DNA of 64,000 bases from Anaerobacterium chartisolvens (GTDB lineage Bacteria; Bacillota; Clostridia; Acetivibrionales; DSM-27016): the NCBI RefSeq assembly GCF_003337415.1, contig NZ_QPJT01000008.1, forward strand, positions 115,264 through 179,263. Direction: 5' to 3'. Shown here piece after piece: positions 51,270-61,003 of the stretch; the first letter of the stretch is position 1, and each line of letters begins with the position of its first letter. The position numbers and the translations under genes are program-made. The notes under the pieces are model-generated. The model was given only the letters and a program-made list of their open reading frames with translations, had not been told where the DNA came from and made no database searches.

Positions 51270-52139
51270 TCACTTCAACGCCTCCTTCAGCGTATCGTCA
51301 AAAAGCTCCCATCCCACCCTGTCCAGTGTATTGCGAAACCTTTCTCCCTTTTTGGCATGATCTCCGAAAAACTTAAGAGTAACCTCAACAATTTTGTGCA
51401 GCTCCTTCTTTGCAAATATGATGGGAAGCAGCCGCCTTCCTATAGCTATCCTGTTTCCGAACAGTCCCCCGAAATATATAATAAATCCCGGCTTCCCCTC
51501 CCATGCATTTACGGGACATGCCTTGACACACCTTCCGCAGTACAGGCAGTTACCTTCATTAAAATTAAGCAGTCTATCTTTTTTAGAAACCTTTATTGCC
51601 TTTGCCGGGCAGATATTCATGCACAGCCCGCAAAAGCTGCACCCTTCCTCATTCCATAGCGGCTTCATTCCTCCCTTTACCCCAAGGTCATTCTCCTCCG
51701 CCTTAAGGCAGTTGTTCCTGCAGCCTGTAATTCCAAGCTTGAATTTATGAGGAAGCTCTCTGGCATAATACCTAAGGTTGAATTCGTCGGCAATATCAGC
51801 CGTATCAATAAGCCCGCTCCGGCATACCGCATTTCCCTGACACGCTGTAATTGTTCTTACCCTCGCCCCCCCGGCTCCGGGCTCTAAGCCCGCCTCAGTC
51901 AGCTCACGCTTCACCGCGTCTATATCTTGAAGCTTGATAAAGGGTATCTCAATGCTCTGCCTTGACGTCATATGCACATACCCCGCTCCATACCTTTCTG
52001 CAAGCTCATACACCTTTTTCAGCGCTTCAGCCTTTACCCTTCCTCCTGCAACTCTCAGCCTGAGGGAAAAACGGTCCTTCTGCACCTGATTTAAAAATCC
52101 CTGCTTTTTAAGCTCCTTAACGTAATCCGATTGTTTCAC
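51270..52139 (-). CDS. Siroheme sulfite reductase with fused ferredoxin domain (AsrC-like)
   Basis: The 289-residue protein has a nitrite/sulfite reductase ferredoxin-like half (residues 20-90, MTSRQSIEIPFIKL). The siroheme/4Fe-4S ligands are in TACQGNAVCRSG and GITGCRNNCLKAEENDLG. Two ferredoxin clusters follow (CSFCGLCMNICPA and CLYCGRCVKACPV). It reduces sulfite to sulfide. The layout resembles AsrC-type enzymes. The GTG at 52139 is chosen because GGGGG lies about 9 bases upstream and the longer frame would overlap the permease gene. Confidence 0.85.
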   Translation of the reverse strand: MKQSDYVKELKKQGFLNQVQKDRFSLRLRVAGGRVKAEALKKVYELAERYGAGYVHMTSRQSIEIPFIKLQDIDAVKRELTEAGLEPGAGGARVRTITACQGNAVCRSGLIDTADIADEFNLRYYARELPHKFKLGITGCRNNCLKAEENDLGVKGGMKPLWNEEGCSFCGLCMNICPAKAIKVSKKDRLLNFNEGNCLYCGRCVKACPVNAWEGKPGFIIYFGGLFGNRIAIGRRLLPIIFAKKELHKIVEVTLKFFGDHAKKGERFRNTLDRVGWELFDDTLKEALK

Positions 52140-52161
52140 CCGTTCATTCCCCCTTATCCTT

Positions 52162-52956
52162 CTAAGCCCTGTCAAGACCCCATTTCTGCCTTACATTAGC
52201 CTCAAGCCGTCCGAAAGCAAGCTTATCAACCGCAAGCCCCAGAACTATTATTACAACCATAACCGCCATAACCTGGCTTATATCCGCCAGATCCCTTCCA
52301 ACCATAAGCACCTGGCCCAAGCCCTTTGTGGCAGACATCATTTCACCTGCCATTAACGCCCTCCATGCAAAAGACCAGCCCTGCTTAAGGCCTGAAATAA
52401 CGCCCGGAAGCGCGGCGGGGATTATGACATTCCAATATGCCTTGAGCCCGCTTGCGCCCATAGTTCTGGCCGCTCTTACGTACAGGGGATTGACATTTTT
52501 TATCCCCGACTCTATTGCAATGGTTACGGCAAAGGTCGAGCCCACTGCTATGACAAATATTATGGCGCTTTCATTAAGCCCGTACCACAGTATTGCAAAG
52601 GGCAGCCAGCAAATGCTCGGCAGTGTCTGAAGGCCCAGTATGATTGCGCTGAGGTTTTCATCAAGATACTTAAAGCGTACTATTACAAGACCCATAGCCA
52701 TCCCTATTACAACAGAAATAAAATACCCTGCCGCAATTCTTTTTAAGCTGGCGGCTATGGCAATTCCCAGCGTGTTGTCGCCTATCAGCTCAACAAGCGT
52801 AGTGAATACTGAAAAAGGTGAGGGAAAAGTGTACGGCTTCCATATTCCCAGCACCCCTACACCTATCCTATAAGCCAGCTCCCATATTACTATCAGCATC
52901 AGGTAAAACAGAATCCTTTTCAATATGCCAATCGCTGTCGTACTCAGATTTCGCAA
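52162..52956 (-). CDS. ABC transporter permease (SsuC/TauC type)
   Basis: The 264-residue permease has six helices and the EAA-type loop GASGLKAYWNVIIPAALPGVISG. It belongs to the BPD_transp_1 nitrate/sulfonate/taurine group. The TTG start has GAGGAGG 9 bases upstream. The reading frame overlaps the ATPase gene by 89 bases. With the ATPase and binding protein it forms an importer that, by context, brings in sulfate or an organosulfur compound. Confidence 0.85.
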   Translation of the reverse strand: MRNLSTTAIGILKRILFYLMLIVIWELAYRIGVGVLGIWKPYTFPSPFSVFTTLVELIGDNTLGIAIAASLKRIAAGYFISVVIGMAMGLVIVRFKYLDENLSAIILGLQTLPSICWLPFAILWYGLNESAIIFVIAVGSTFAVTIAIESGIKNVNPLYVRAARTMGASGLKAYWNVIIPAALPGVISGLKQGWSFAWRALMAGEMMSATKGLGQVLMVGRDLADISQVMAVMVVIIVLGLAVDKLAFGRLEANVRQKWGLDRA

Positions 52957-53707
52957 CCTTTTCTACCTCCTCCTTCAATTCTTTTAATATATACCCCACC
53001 ATATATGACAAGTCCTGGCTCTCAATATGCCTTGGCCTTGCAAGCTGGATATCAAACTCCTTTTTTACCCTTCCGGGGTTTGCGGACATTACTATTACCC
53101 TGTCGGCAAGTAGGACAGCCTCCTCTACATTGTGTGTGACAAATATTACCGTCTTCTTTGTCTCCCACCATATCTGCTGAAGCTCAAGCTGCAAAATGTT
53201 TTTAGTCTGGCTGTCAAGTGCCGCAAACGGTTCATCCATAAGAAGAATTTTTGAGTCCAGCGTAAGCGCCCTTGCAAGCGACACCCTTTGCTTCATTCCG
53301 CCCGACAGCTCATGTATAAAGGATTTTTGGAATTTAGTAAGATGAACCATTTTAAGATATTTCAAAGCCTTTTGTCTGCGCTGCTGCTTTGGTATGCCGG
53401 CCATCTTCATGCCAAACTCGACATTATCCACCACCCGCAGCCACGGAAACAGCGCCGATTCCTGAAACATAACCGCCCTGTCGGGGCCCGCTCCCTTAAC
53501 CTCACAGCCGTTCAGCAAAATCCGGCCCCGGCTTGCCCCCTCTAGGCCCGCTATAATATTGAGCAGCGTTGATTTGCCGCAGCCCGAAGGCCCAAGAATG
53601 CAAACAAATTCCCCTTCCTTTATTTCAAGATTTATATTATCAAGGGTATGCGTCTTTTTATGTCTTGCAGCAAACTCTTTCCCCACATTTTCAATAACCA
53701 AGCTCAA
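52868..53707 (-). CDS. ABC transporter ATP-binding protein (SsuB/TauB type)
   Basis: The 279-residue ATPase has Walker A LGPSGCGKSTLLNI, Q-loop VMFQESALFPWL, signature LSGGMKQRVSLARAL and Walker B LLMDEPFAALD, with the H-loop FVTHNVEEA. The sequence class fits the nitrate/sulfonate/taurine importers. The start is placed at a TTG at 53707 with AGAGGTG before it. The C-terminal 30 residues extend over the start of the permease gene. Confidence 0.9.
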   Translation of the reverse strand: MSLVIENVGKEFAARHKKTHTLDNINLEIKEGEFVCILGPSGCGKSTLLNIIAGLEGASRGRILLNGCEVKGAGPDRAVMFQESALFPWLRVVDNVEFGMKMAGIPKQQRRQKALKYLKMVHLTKFQKSFIHELSGGMKQRVSLARALTLDSKILLMDEPFAALDSQTKNILQLELQQIWWETKKTVIFVTHNVEEAVLLADRVIVMSANPGRVKKEFDIQLARPRHIESQDLSYMVGYILKELKEEVEKVAKSEYDSDWHIEKDSVLPDADSNMGAGL

Positions 53708-53740
53708 AATACACACCTCTCTCTGTTAAATACTGTCCGC

Positions 53741-54778
53741 TCATTGTGCATAAATGCCCTTCTCTTTTAAAACCTTATTTAAAATGTCCAGATTGAACAA
53801 ATTCCCCGTGTCAGGACTTTGCTTAAGAAATCCTGAATCCACCGACAATTCTACAAATTCATATACCGACTGCTTCTGTGGATCGTTTGTTATTATCAGT
53901 CTGTTAAAGGCTTGATTAAGCACCTCCTGCGAAAGGGGCTTCTTTGTAAGCTCCTCTATCTGGGAATTTACGGCAGTCTTTGCGGCGTCCTGATTTTTGT
54001 TGATATAGTCTGTAAGCTCGACATGAGCCGTCAGAAACCTTTCTACTATGTCGGGGTGATCCTTCAAAAATTCCGTTCTTGCCACCACCACCGCAGTTGT
54101 ATATTTGCCTTCCCTCCATACCTCGTTGTAGTCCAGCACCACATTGGCCTGCACCTCATTGATAAGCCTTGAGCCCCAAGGCTCGGGCACCAGAGCCGCG
54201 TCAATCTCCCCTGCGTCCAGCAGCGTCTTTATGTCAGCGTTTTCCGCCTGCCTTATTTCAACAGTACCGCCCTTTGCAGAATCCGCCAGCCCGTTTTCCC
54301 TTAAAAGATTCCTGAGCGACAGATCCTGAGTATTGCCGAACTGAGGCACCGCTACCCTTTTACCGCTCAGTTCCTTAACATCGCTTATTACAAGATCCCT
54401 TCTTGAAACAAGAACCGCGCCTGCGTCGGTAGCTCCGGCAATGATTTGCAGCTCTCCTCCCGATTTTGAATAACCGTTGATTGCAGGCCCCGGACCTATG
54501 TACCCTATGTCTATCTCACCTGCAAAAAACGCCTCAATTTCAGAAGGCCCCGCATTAAAAACCTTCCACTCAATTGACGCCAAATCTCCCAGAGCCTTTT
54601 GAAACTGGCCCCCGGCCCTCCCCACCAGCGCTTGGGAATGCGTTATATTGGGAAAGTGAGCAATCCTTACCGAAAGAGCCTTTTGCTGTCCACTAGATTC
54701 GCAGGCTGCAAAAATACCCGCTAGAAAAATAGCCGACAAAAATACCCCGGCAGCCTTTACAAATTTATACCCCCCCAT
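53741..54778 (-). CDS. ABC transporter substrate-binding lipoprotein (SsuA/NMT1 type)
   Basis: The 345-residue protein starts with a lipoprotein signal (GVFLSAIFLAGIFAAC, lipid Cys at about 26). The SBP_bac_11/NMT1 fold follows, with LSVRIAHFPNITHSQALVG and the motif IDIGYIGPGPAINGYS that recognises the ligand head group. LIINEV-like ARLINEVQANVVLDYNEVW and VVARTEFLKDHPDIV appear in the second lobe. GGGGG lies 7 bases before the ATG. Sulfonates, sulfate or taurine are possible ligands. Confidence 0.88.
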   Translation of the reverse strand: MGGYKFVKAAGVFLSAIFLAGIFAACESSGQQKALSVRIAHFPNITHSQALVGRAGGQFQKALGDLASIEWKVFNAGPSEIEAFFAGEIDIGYIGPGPAINGYSKSGGELQIIAGATDAGAVLVSRRDLVISDVKELSGKRVAVPQFGNTQDLSLRNLLRENGLADSAKGGTVEIRQAENADIKTLLDAGEIDAALVPEPWGSRLINEVQANVVLDYNEVWREGKYTTAVVVARTEFLKDHPDIVERFLTAHVELTDYINKNQDAAKTAVNSQIEELTKKPLSQEVLNQAFNRLIITNDPQKQSVYEFVELSVDSGFLKQSPDTGNLFNLDILNKVLKEKGIYAQ

Positions 54779-54825
54779 TTTTCAGCCCCCTTAACATTAA
54801 ATTCAAAGCAAAAACACATTTATAG

Positions 54826-54843
54826 AGCCTAAAGCTTTAGGCT
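54826..54843. promoter_or_regulatory. Perfect 18-bp palindrome upstream of the importer operon
   Basis: AGCCTAAAGCTTTAGGCT is a perfect palindrome. It lies 48 bases upstream of the binding-protein ATG and next to an AT-rich possible -10. It is well placed for an operator of the sulfur locus. Confidence 0.5.
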
Positions 54844-54883
54844 AATATAGTATTCATATCGTTTTTGTAGGTTTTATGGGTAA

Positions 54884-54911
54884 TCAAAAAGGAGAGGATC
54901 TCCCCTCCTTT
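54884..54911 (-). terminator. Terminator of cysK
   Basis: AAAGGAGAGGAT and TCCCCTCCTTT form a stem with few mismatches. A T-run follows on the minus strand. It lies 17 bases after the cysK stop. Confidence 0.75.
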
Positions 54912-54927
54912 AAACGTCATGCTTACA

Positions 54928-55863
54928 TTATGACTCTTGAAAAAGCGGCGTAGACAAATATCTTTCTCCTGTATCGGGCAGAAGCACAACTATTGTCTTG
55001 CCCTTATTTTCAGGCCTCTTTGCAACCTGTGTGGCAGCAAAAGCCGCAGCGCCTGACGATATACCCACTAAAAGCCCCTCTGATCTGGAAATCTTTCTGG
55101 AGGTTTCAAACGCCTCTTCATTCTTAACCTTAAATATTTCATCCGCTATTTCCTTATTGAAAACATCGGGTATAAAGCCGGCGCCTATTCCCTGTATCTT
55201 ATGAGGTCCGGGATTCCCTCCCGACAGCACGGGGGAATCATTGGGCTCTACGGCTATGATCTGAACTCCCGGCTTTCTCTGCTTAAGCACCTCTCCTACG
55301 CCTGTAATAGTGCCGCCTGTGCCGACACCTCCTATAAATATGTCCACCTCACCGTCGGTATCCCTCCATATTTCCTCTGCCGTCGTTCTCCTGTGTATTT
55401 CAGGATTGGCGGGATTTTTAAACTGCTGGGGCATATATGAGGATGGAGTCTGGGCAACTAACTCCTCCGCTTTTCTGATAGCCCCCTTCATGCCTTCACT
55501 TCCGGGAGTCAAAACAAGCTCGGCTCCTAAAGCCTTCAAAAGATTTCTTCTCTCAACACTCATTGTATCAGGCATTGTAAGTATAAGCCTATAGCCCTTG
55601 GCAGCGGCAACAAAAGCCAGGCCTATTCCGGTATTCCCGCTGGTGGGCTCAATTATTACCGTGTCCTTGTTTATCAGTCCCTTGTCCTCGGCATCCTTAA
55701 TCATTGCATAGCCTATTCTGTCCTTAACGCTCGACGCAGGGTTGAAGTACTCAAGCTTGGCTATCAGCCTTGCTTCCAAGCCCTCGGATTTATTGTAATT
55801 TGACAGCTCCAGAAGTGGGGTATTGCCGATTAAATCAGTCAGGTTTTTAGCAATCTTTGACAT
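54928..55863 (-). CDS. cysK: Cysteine synthase (O-acetylserine sulfhydrylase)
   Basis: The 311-residue PLP enzyme has the Schiff-base Lys in [14 protein letters not shown], the PLP-phosphate loop [13 protein letters not shown] and [15 protein letters not shown]. The [11 protein letters not shown] active-site segment follows. It condenses O-acetylserine with sulfide. GGAGG lies 7 bases before the ATG. It has its own sigma-A promoter at 55920-55948 and a terminator after the stop, so it is a monocistronic gene within the sulfur locus. Confidence 0.97.
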   Translation of the reverse strand: MSKIAKNLTDLIGNTPLLELSNYNKSEGLEARLIAKLEYFNPASSVKDRIGYAMIKDAEDKGLINKDTVIIEPTSGNTGIGLAFVAAAKGYRLILTMPDTMSVERRNLLKALGAELVLTPGSEGMKGAIRKAEELVAQTPSSYMPQQFKNPANPEIHRRTTAEEIWRDTDGEVDIFIGGVGTGGTITGVGEVLKQRKPGVQIIAVEPNDSPVLSGGNPGPHKIQGIGAGFIPDVFNKEIADEIFKVKNEEAFETSRKISRSEGLLVGISSGAAAFAATQVAKRPENKGKTIVVLLPDTGERYLSTPLFQES

Positions 55864-55919
55864 AGTATCGCCTCCAAAATTTTATTTCCTATTATTCTTA
55901 TCTGTTTTATATTAATTAA

Positions 55920-55948
55920 ATATTAATGCTTTTAGCATAGTATGTCAA
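55920..55948 (-). promoter_or_regulatory. Sigma-A promoter of cysK
   Basis: TTGACA (55948-55943) and TAATAT (55925-55920) are exactly 17 bases apart on the minus strand. The leader is about 50 bases long. Confidence 0.75.
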
Positions 55949-55997
55949 TAGGTTTTGTAGATATTTTTTAATTTTCATATATGTTTAGTAGGTATTA

Positions 55998-57137
55998 TTA
56001 ATCCTGCACAAGCGAGGACTGAAAATCCTCCATTAAATCCTCCATTTCCTCAAGCCCAACAGACACCCTTATAAGGTCGTCAGTGATGCCTAATCTTTCC
56101 CTTTCATTTTGCGGAATTGACGCGTGAGACATTTTTACAGGGTATGAAACTATAGTCTCCACCCCTCCAAGGCTTACCGCGACAGCAGCCATTTTTATCT
56201 TTTTCATAAAGCTCGCCGCACTGTTCCTGTCGCCTGTTTTAAAGGACAATACCGCGCCCGCCCCGTCTGCCTGTGAAAAATGCACATCCCTGTCCTTATG
56301 GCTGGAAATTCCGGGATAGAAAACCTGCCGGACATTTGGCAGGCTATCCAGCCACTCCGCAAGCCTTTGCGCGTTTCTTTGCTGGTAGTCCAGCCTGACC
56401 TTGAGGGTTTTTAAGCCCCTCAGCAAAAGCCAGCTGTCCTGAGGGCCTAATATGGCTCCAAATCCGTTTTGGACACTGTAAACCTTTGCCGCCAGCTCTC
56501 TGCCCTTAACCACCGCCAGTCCCGCCACAACATCGCTGTGCCCCCCTATAAATTTGGTGGCACTGTGAATAACTATATCTATTCCCAGCTCAATAGGCCT
56601 TTGAAGGTAGGGAGACATAAAGGTGTTGTCAATTATAGTTATAAGCTCCCTTTCCTTGGCTATTTTCACCGCTTCTCTGATGTTGGTTATTTTGAGAAGA
56701 GGATTTGACGGAGTTTCCAGAAAAAGCGCTTTAGTATTGGATCTTATCGCGCTCCTTACGGCATCTAAGTCAGATGCGTCTACAAAGGTCACCTCCACAT
56801 TGAACCGGCTGAAAAAGCCCGACCCTATTCTGTAGGTGCCTCCGTAAACATCCTCACAAACAATAATGTGATCCCCCGAGGAAAAAATGGACAAAACAGA
56901 GGACGTGGCCGCCATTCCCGAAGAAAATGCAAAGCCCCTGTCCCCTCCCTCCAAAATAGCTATGGTTTCCTCCAAAGCCTTTCTGGTGGGATTGCCCGAG
57001 CGTGAATAATCAAATTCCTGAGGCCTGTCAACATCCTCCTGATGATAGGTGGATGCATGGTAAATGGGTATGCTCAGCGCTCCCGTATTTTTATCTATTT
57101 CATTTCCGTTATGAATCAGCTTTGAACCGAATCTCAT
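55998..57137 (-). CDS. metC: Cystathionine beta-lyase-like PLP enzyme
   Basis: The 379-residue Cys/Met metabolism PLP enzyme has FAFSSGMAATSSVLS, the PLP Lys in [18 protein letters not shown], and SLGGVETIVSYPVKMSHASI. It most resembles the MetC side of the Bacillus metIC pair, which makes homocysteine from cystathionine. Cystathionine gamma-lyase (cysteine from cystathionine) is a real alternative. GAGGTGA lies before the ATG. It is 12 bases after metI. Confidence 0.8.
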   Translation of the reverse strand: MRFGSKLIHNGNEIDKNTGALSIPIYHASTYHQEDVDRPQEFDYSRSGNPTRKALEETIAILEGGDRGFAFSSGMAATSSVLSIFSSGDHIIVCEDVYGGTYRIGSGFFSRFNVEVTFVDASDLDAVRSAIRSNTKALFLETPSNPLLKITNIREAVKIAKERELITIIDNTFMSPYLQRPIELGIDIVIHSATKFIGGHSDVVAGLAVVKGRELAAKVYSVQNGFGAILGPQDSWLLLRGLKTLKVRLDYQQRNAQRLAEWLDSLPNVRQVFYPGISSHKDRDVHFSQADGAGAVLSFKTGDRNSAASFMKKIKMAAVAVSLGGVETIVSYPVKMSHASIPQNERERLGITDDLIRVSVGLEEMEDLMEDFQSSLVQD

Positions 57138-57149
57138 TTTATTATCACC

Positions 57150-58283
57150 TCATCCTAATGCCTGTTCTAAATCGTTAATTATATCCTCTGCAGCTTCAAT
57201 TCCCACCGACAGCCTCAAAAGCCTGTCATTTACGCCAAGCCTTTCCCTCATATTGTCAGGTATAGCAGAATGAGTCTGGACTATCGGGTATGTAATCAGG
57301 CTCTCCACACCTCCCAAGCTCTCTGCAAAAATGATTGTCTTGACACTTCCCAGCACCCTTTCAACCAGAGAGGCTTCCCTCACTGTAAAGGACACCATTG
57401 CCCCAAAGCCGGAGGCTTGACGCTTTGAAAGCTCATAGCCTTCATGCTCGGGAAGGCCCGCATAATACACCCTGTCAACCAGCCGGTGTCCGCAAAGCCA
57501 CCTCGCAACCTTAAAAGCATTTTCCTGCTGCTTTTCAAGCCTGACACTCAAGGTTTTTATTCCCCTTAACATAAGCCAGCAGTCAAAAGGGGCAAGCACA
57601 GCTCCTTCCGACTTCTGTACAAGCTTAAGGCTGTCTGAAAGCCCCGCATCCTTCACTGCTATAAGTCCGGCAAGCGTGTCGTTATGCCCTCCGAGATATT
57701 TTGTCCCGCTGTGTACAACTATGTCGGCACCTAAGTCTAAAGGTCTCTGAAAATACGGGGTAAGAAAGGTGTTATCAACAATCAGCAGAGCTCTCAGGGC
57801 TTTGGCAAGCTCAGACAGTGCCGCTATATCCGACACCTTCATCATGGGATTTGAAGGAGTTTCGATAAACATCGCCGCGGTATTGCTCCTTATGCTTGCC
57901 TTAACAGCCTCAATATCGCTTGTATCAACATACGAAAACTCCATTCCATATTTTCTGTACACCTCTTCAAAAAGGCGGTAGGTTCCTCCGTAAAGGTCGT
58001 CCGAGACAATAATGTGGTCTCCCGGAGCAAATAGGGAAAGTATTGTTGAAACGGCTGCCATGCCGCTTGAAAAAGCAAATCCCCATTCACCGTTCTCCAA
58101 TATAGCTATTGTATTCTCAAGCTCCTCCCGTGTCGGGTTCTGAAGCCGGGAATAGTCATAGCCTGTAGTTTGCTTAAGCCCGGGGTGCCTGAAGGTCGCG
58201 CTCTGGTATATGGGAAAGCTGACAGCCCCGGTGTTGGAATCATAGCCCTTACACCCATGAACCACTTTTGTACGAATATCCAA
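57150..58283 (-). CDS. metI: Cystathionine gamma-synthase / O-acetylhomoserine thiolyase-like PLP enzyme
   Basis: The 377-residue enzyme has the same fold and PLP Lys motif (VVHSGTKYLGGHNDTLAG). It also has CWLMLRGIKTLSVRLEKQQ and AESLGGVESLITYPIVQTHS, closest to Bacillus MetI. It is the first gene of a metI-metC unit. The start is a TTG at 58283 after AAGGATG. A repeat of family 2 lies 58 bases upstream (58341-58525). Confidence 0.8.
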   Translation of the reverse strand: MDIRTKVVHGCKGYDSNTGAVSFPIYQSATFRHPGLKQTTGYDYSRLQNPTREELENTIAILENGEWGFAFSSGMAAVSTILSLFAPGDHIIVSDDLYGGTYRLFEEVYRKYGMEFSYVDTSDIEAVKASIRSNTAAMFIETPSNPMMKVSDIAALSELAKALRALLIVDNTFLTPYFQRPLDLGADIVVHSGTKYLGGHNDTLAGLIAVKDAGLSDSLKLVQKSEGAVLAPFDCWLMLRGIKTLSVRLEKQQENAFKVARWLCGHRLVDRVYYAGLPEHEGYELSKRQASGFGAMVSFTVREASLVERVLGSVKTIIFAESLGGVESLITYPIVQTHSAIPDNMRERLGVNDRLLRLSVGIEAAEDIINDLEQALG

Positions 58284-58340
58284 TATATATCACATCCTTA
58301 TAAAGCAAATCCATAACGTCCTTAAGCTGCTATATACTTA

Positions 58341-58525
58341 GCGATAAAGATTTTACATAGAGGATATAGTTTGACGGAAGAAATTTTTTTGACCCGTAAG
58401 GAATACATCTAAGAAAAGCGCCTGATGACATACCCGTGAGACATTTCCCCGCAAGGCGTCTTTTCGTTGTAGTTAAAAATTTCTGTAGGCAATTATATCC
58501 TCTATATTTGCAAAATCTTTATTGC
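58341..58525. repeat. Hairpin repeat family 2, larger copy
   Basis: GCGATAAAGATTTTACATAG with AGGATATAGTT at the left is the inverted copy of AATTATATCCTCTATATTTG and CAAAATCTTTATTGC at the right. About 120 bases of unique sequence lie between, which are missing from the relative at 35864-35939. It lies in the gap between metY and metI. Confidence 0.75.
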
Positions 58526-58536
58526 CTCCTATACAC

Positions 58537-59853
<1,317 letters not shown>

Positions 59854-60303
59854 TTAAATATAAAACATAAGAGCACTATCACCGCTTAACCTTTTATGCT
59901 CGTTTACCAGATCCTCCAGCGTCATAGAATCGACAACGCTGTTGATGCTTTCATTAATTTTGTCCCACACGTTGACCTTTATGCAATACTGTACACTTCG
60001 CGCGGACTGTTCGGAATTTTCAACCTCCTCATCCGCAATCAGCAGCTCTCCCTCAAGCGCTCTTAAAACCGTCCCCACCTTTATGGCAGAAGGGTCTGAA
60101 GCTAATATATAGCCCCCCTGAGCCCCCTTAACACTCCTTACAAGCCCCGCCTTTCTGAGTGTTGAAAAAACCTGCTCAAGATAATTTTCAGATATGCCCT
60201 GCCTTTCGGCAATGCTGTAAAGAGCCACATGATCTCCTCCGGAATTAACCGCAAGATCGACCATTGCCCTTAATCCATACCTGCCTTTGGTAGAAAGCTT
60301 CAA
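59854..60303 (-). CDS. cymR: Rrf2-family repressor of cysteine metabolism (CymR-like)
   Basis: The 149-residue protein has the winged helix KLSTKGRYGLRAMVDLAVNS, LYSIAERQGISENYLEQVFS and LVRSVKGAQGGYILASDP. The tail ends in ALMFYI as Bacillus CymR does. Only one Cys is present, so it is not an IscR-type Fe-S sensor. CymR represses with CysK when cysteine is plentiful. The TTG at 60303 gives the canonical KLSTKGRYG start with GGGGTG upstream. It likely controls the whole 46-60 kb locus. Confidence 0.88.
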   Translation of the reverse strand: MKLSTKGRYGLRAMVDLAVNSGGDHVALYSIAERQGISENYLEQVFSTLRKAGLVRSVKGAQGGYILASDPSAIKVGTVLRALEGELLIADEEVENSEQSARSVQYCIKVNVWDKINESINSVVDSMTLEDLVNEHKRLSGDSALMFYI

Positions 60304-60346
60304 TATCAACACCCCCTATTCCAAGTAAACCAATAAGATTAGTATA

Positions 60347-60376
60347 ATGATACAGCCAGTTGCACACATTTGTCAA
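60347..60376 (-). promoter_or_regulatory. Promoter of cymR-metY
   Basis: TTGACA (60376-60371) and TATCAT (60352-60347) are 18 bases apart on the minus strand. The transposon-like element at 60394 inserted only 17 bases behind the -35. Confidence 0.65.
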
Positions 60377-60393
60377 GTAAATTCAAAAATAGT

Positions 60394-60858
60394 GGGTGCA
60401 TAAATTATATCTGACACAGCATTTCGGAAAATCTCCATAGGGATTACAATTGAGGCACCTTTTTCATATAACAGCATAATTATCTAAAAAAAATGGTTAA
60501 AAAGACCCAATATATTAAGGCGTTTTATTCCAAATCCAGATTTTTAATAAGCTCCCTATCTATCTTCCCCTCACTTCGAGGGGAAGGAAAAGAAGGTCTA
60601 TGTAGGTTTTGCTGGTCTTCTAAGTAGCAATTATGTCTTCAACATTTCTCCATAAAGCACTTTCAAATTTTGCTCTTAAAGCAGCAATTACCCTCCCAAC
60701 TGTTTATTTCAGATTTTATCCCACAACTCCTGTTCTCCACTTGTAGGATGTCTCCTCATTTTCTTCTCCAGTGCCCTTCTTTTTCTTCCCCTCAATGTGA
60801 GGGGAAGATAGAAGGGGAGTTAAAATTTGCATTTTCGTCACTTAAATTAAATACACCC
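60394..60858. mobile_element. Non-autonomous transposon-like element (copy 2) with 9-bp target duplication
   Basis: The ends are those of 46179-46596: GGGTGCATAAATTATATCTG left, inverted TCACTTAAATTAAATACACCC right. AAAAATAGT flanks both sides (60385-60393, 60859-60867) perfectly. The first ~200 bases are nearly identical to copy 1. The middle differs by an extra ~130 bases, and copy 1 has about 35 extra bases near the right end. Confidence 0.88.
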
Positions 60859-61003
60859 AAAAATAGTATGCCTAAAAAATGCAATACCATTCACTACATA
60901 CGTATGGATTCAATACATATAATGTAAAATTTACCCTTTCTTAATTCTCTCTTATAAAAGCTTATATAAAATTCAATAGACATTAAATTATAAGGAGGTC
61001 TTT

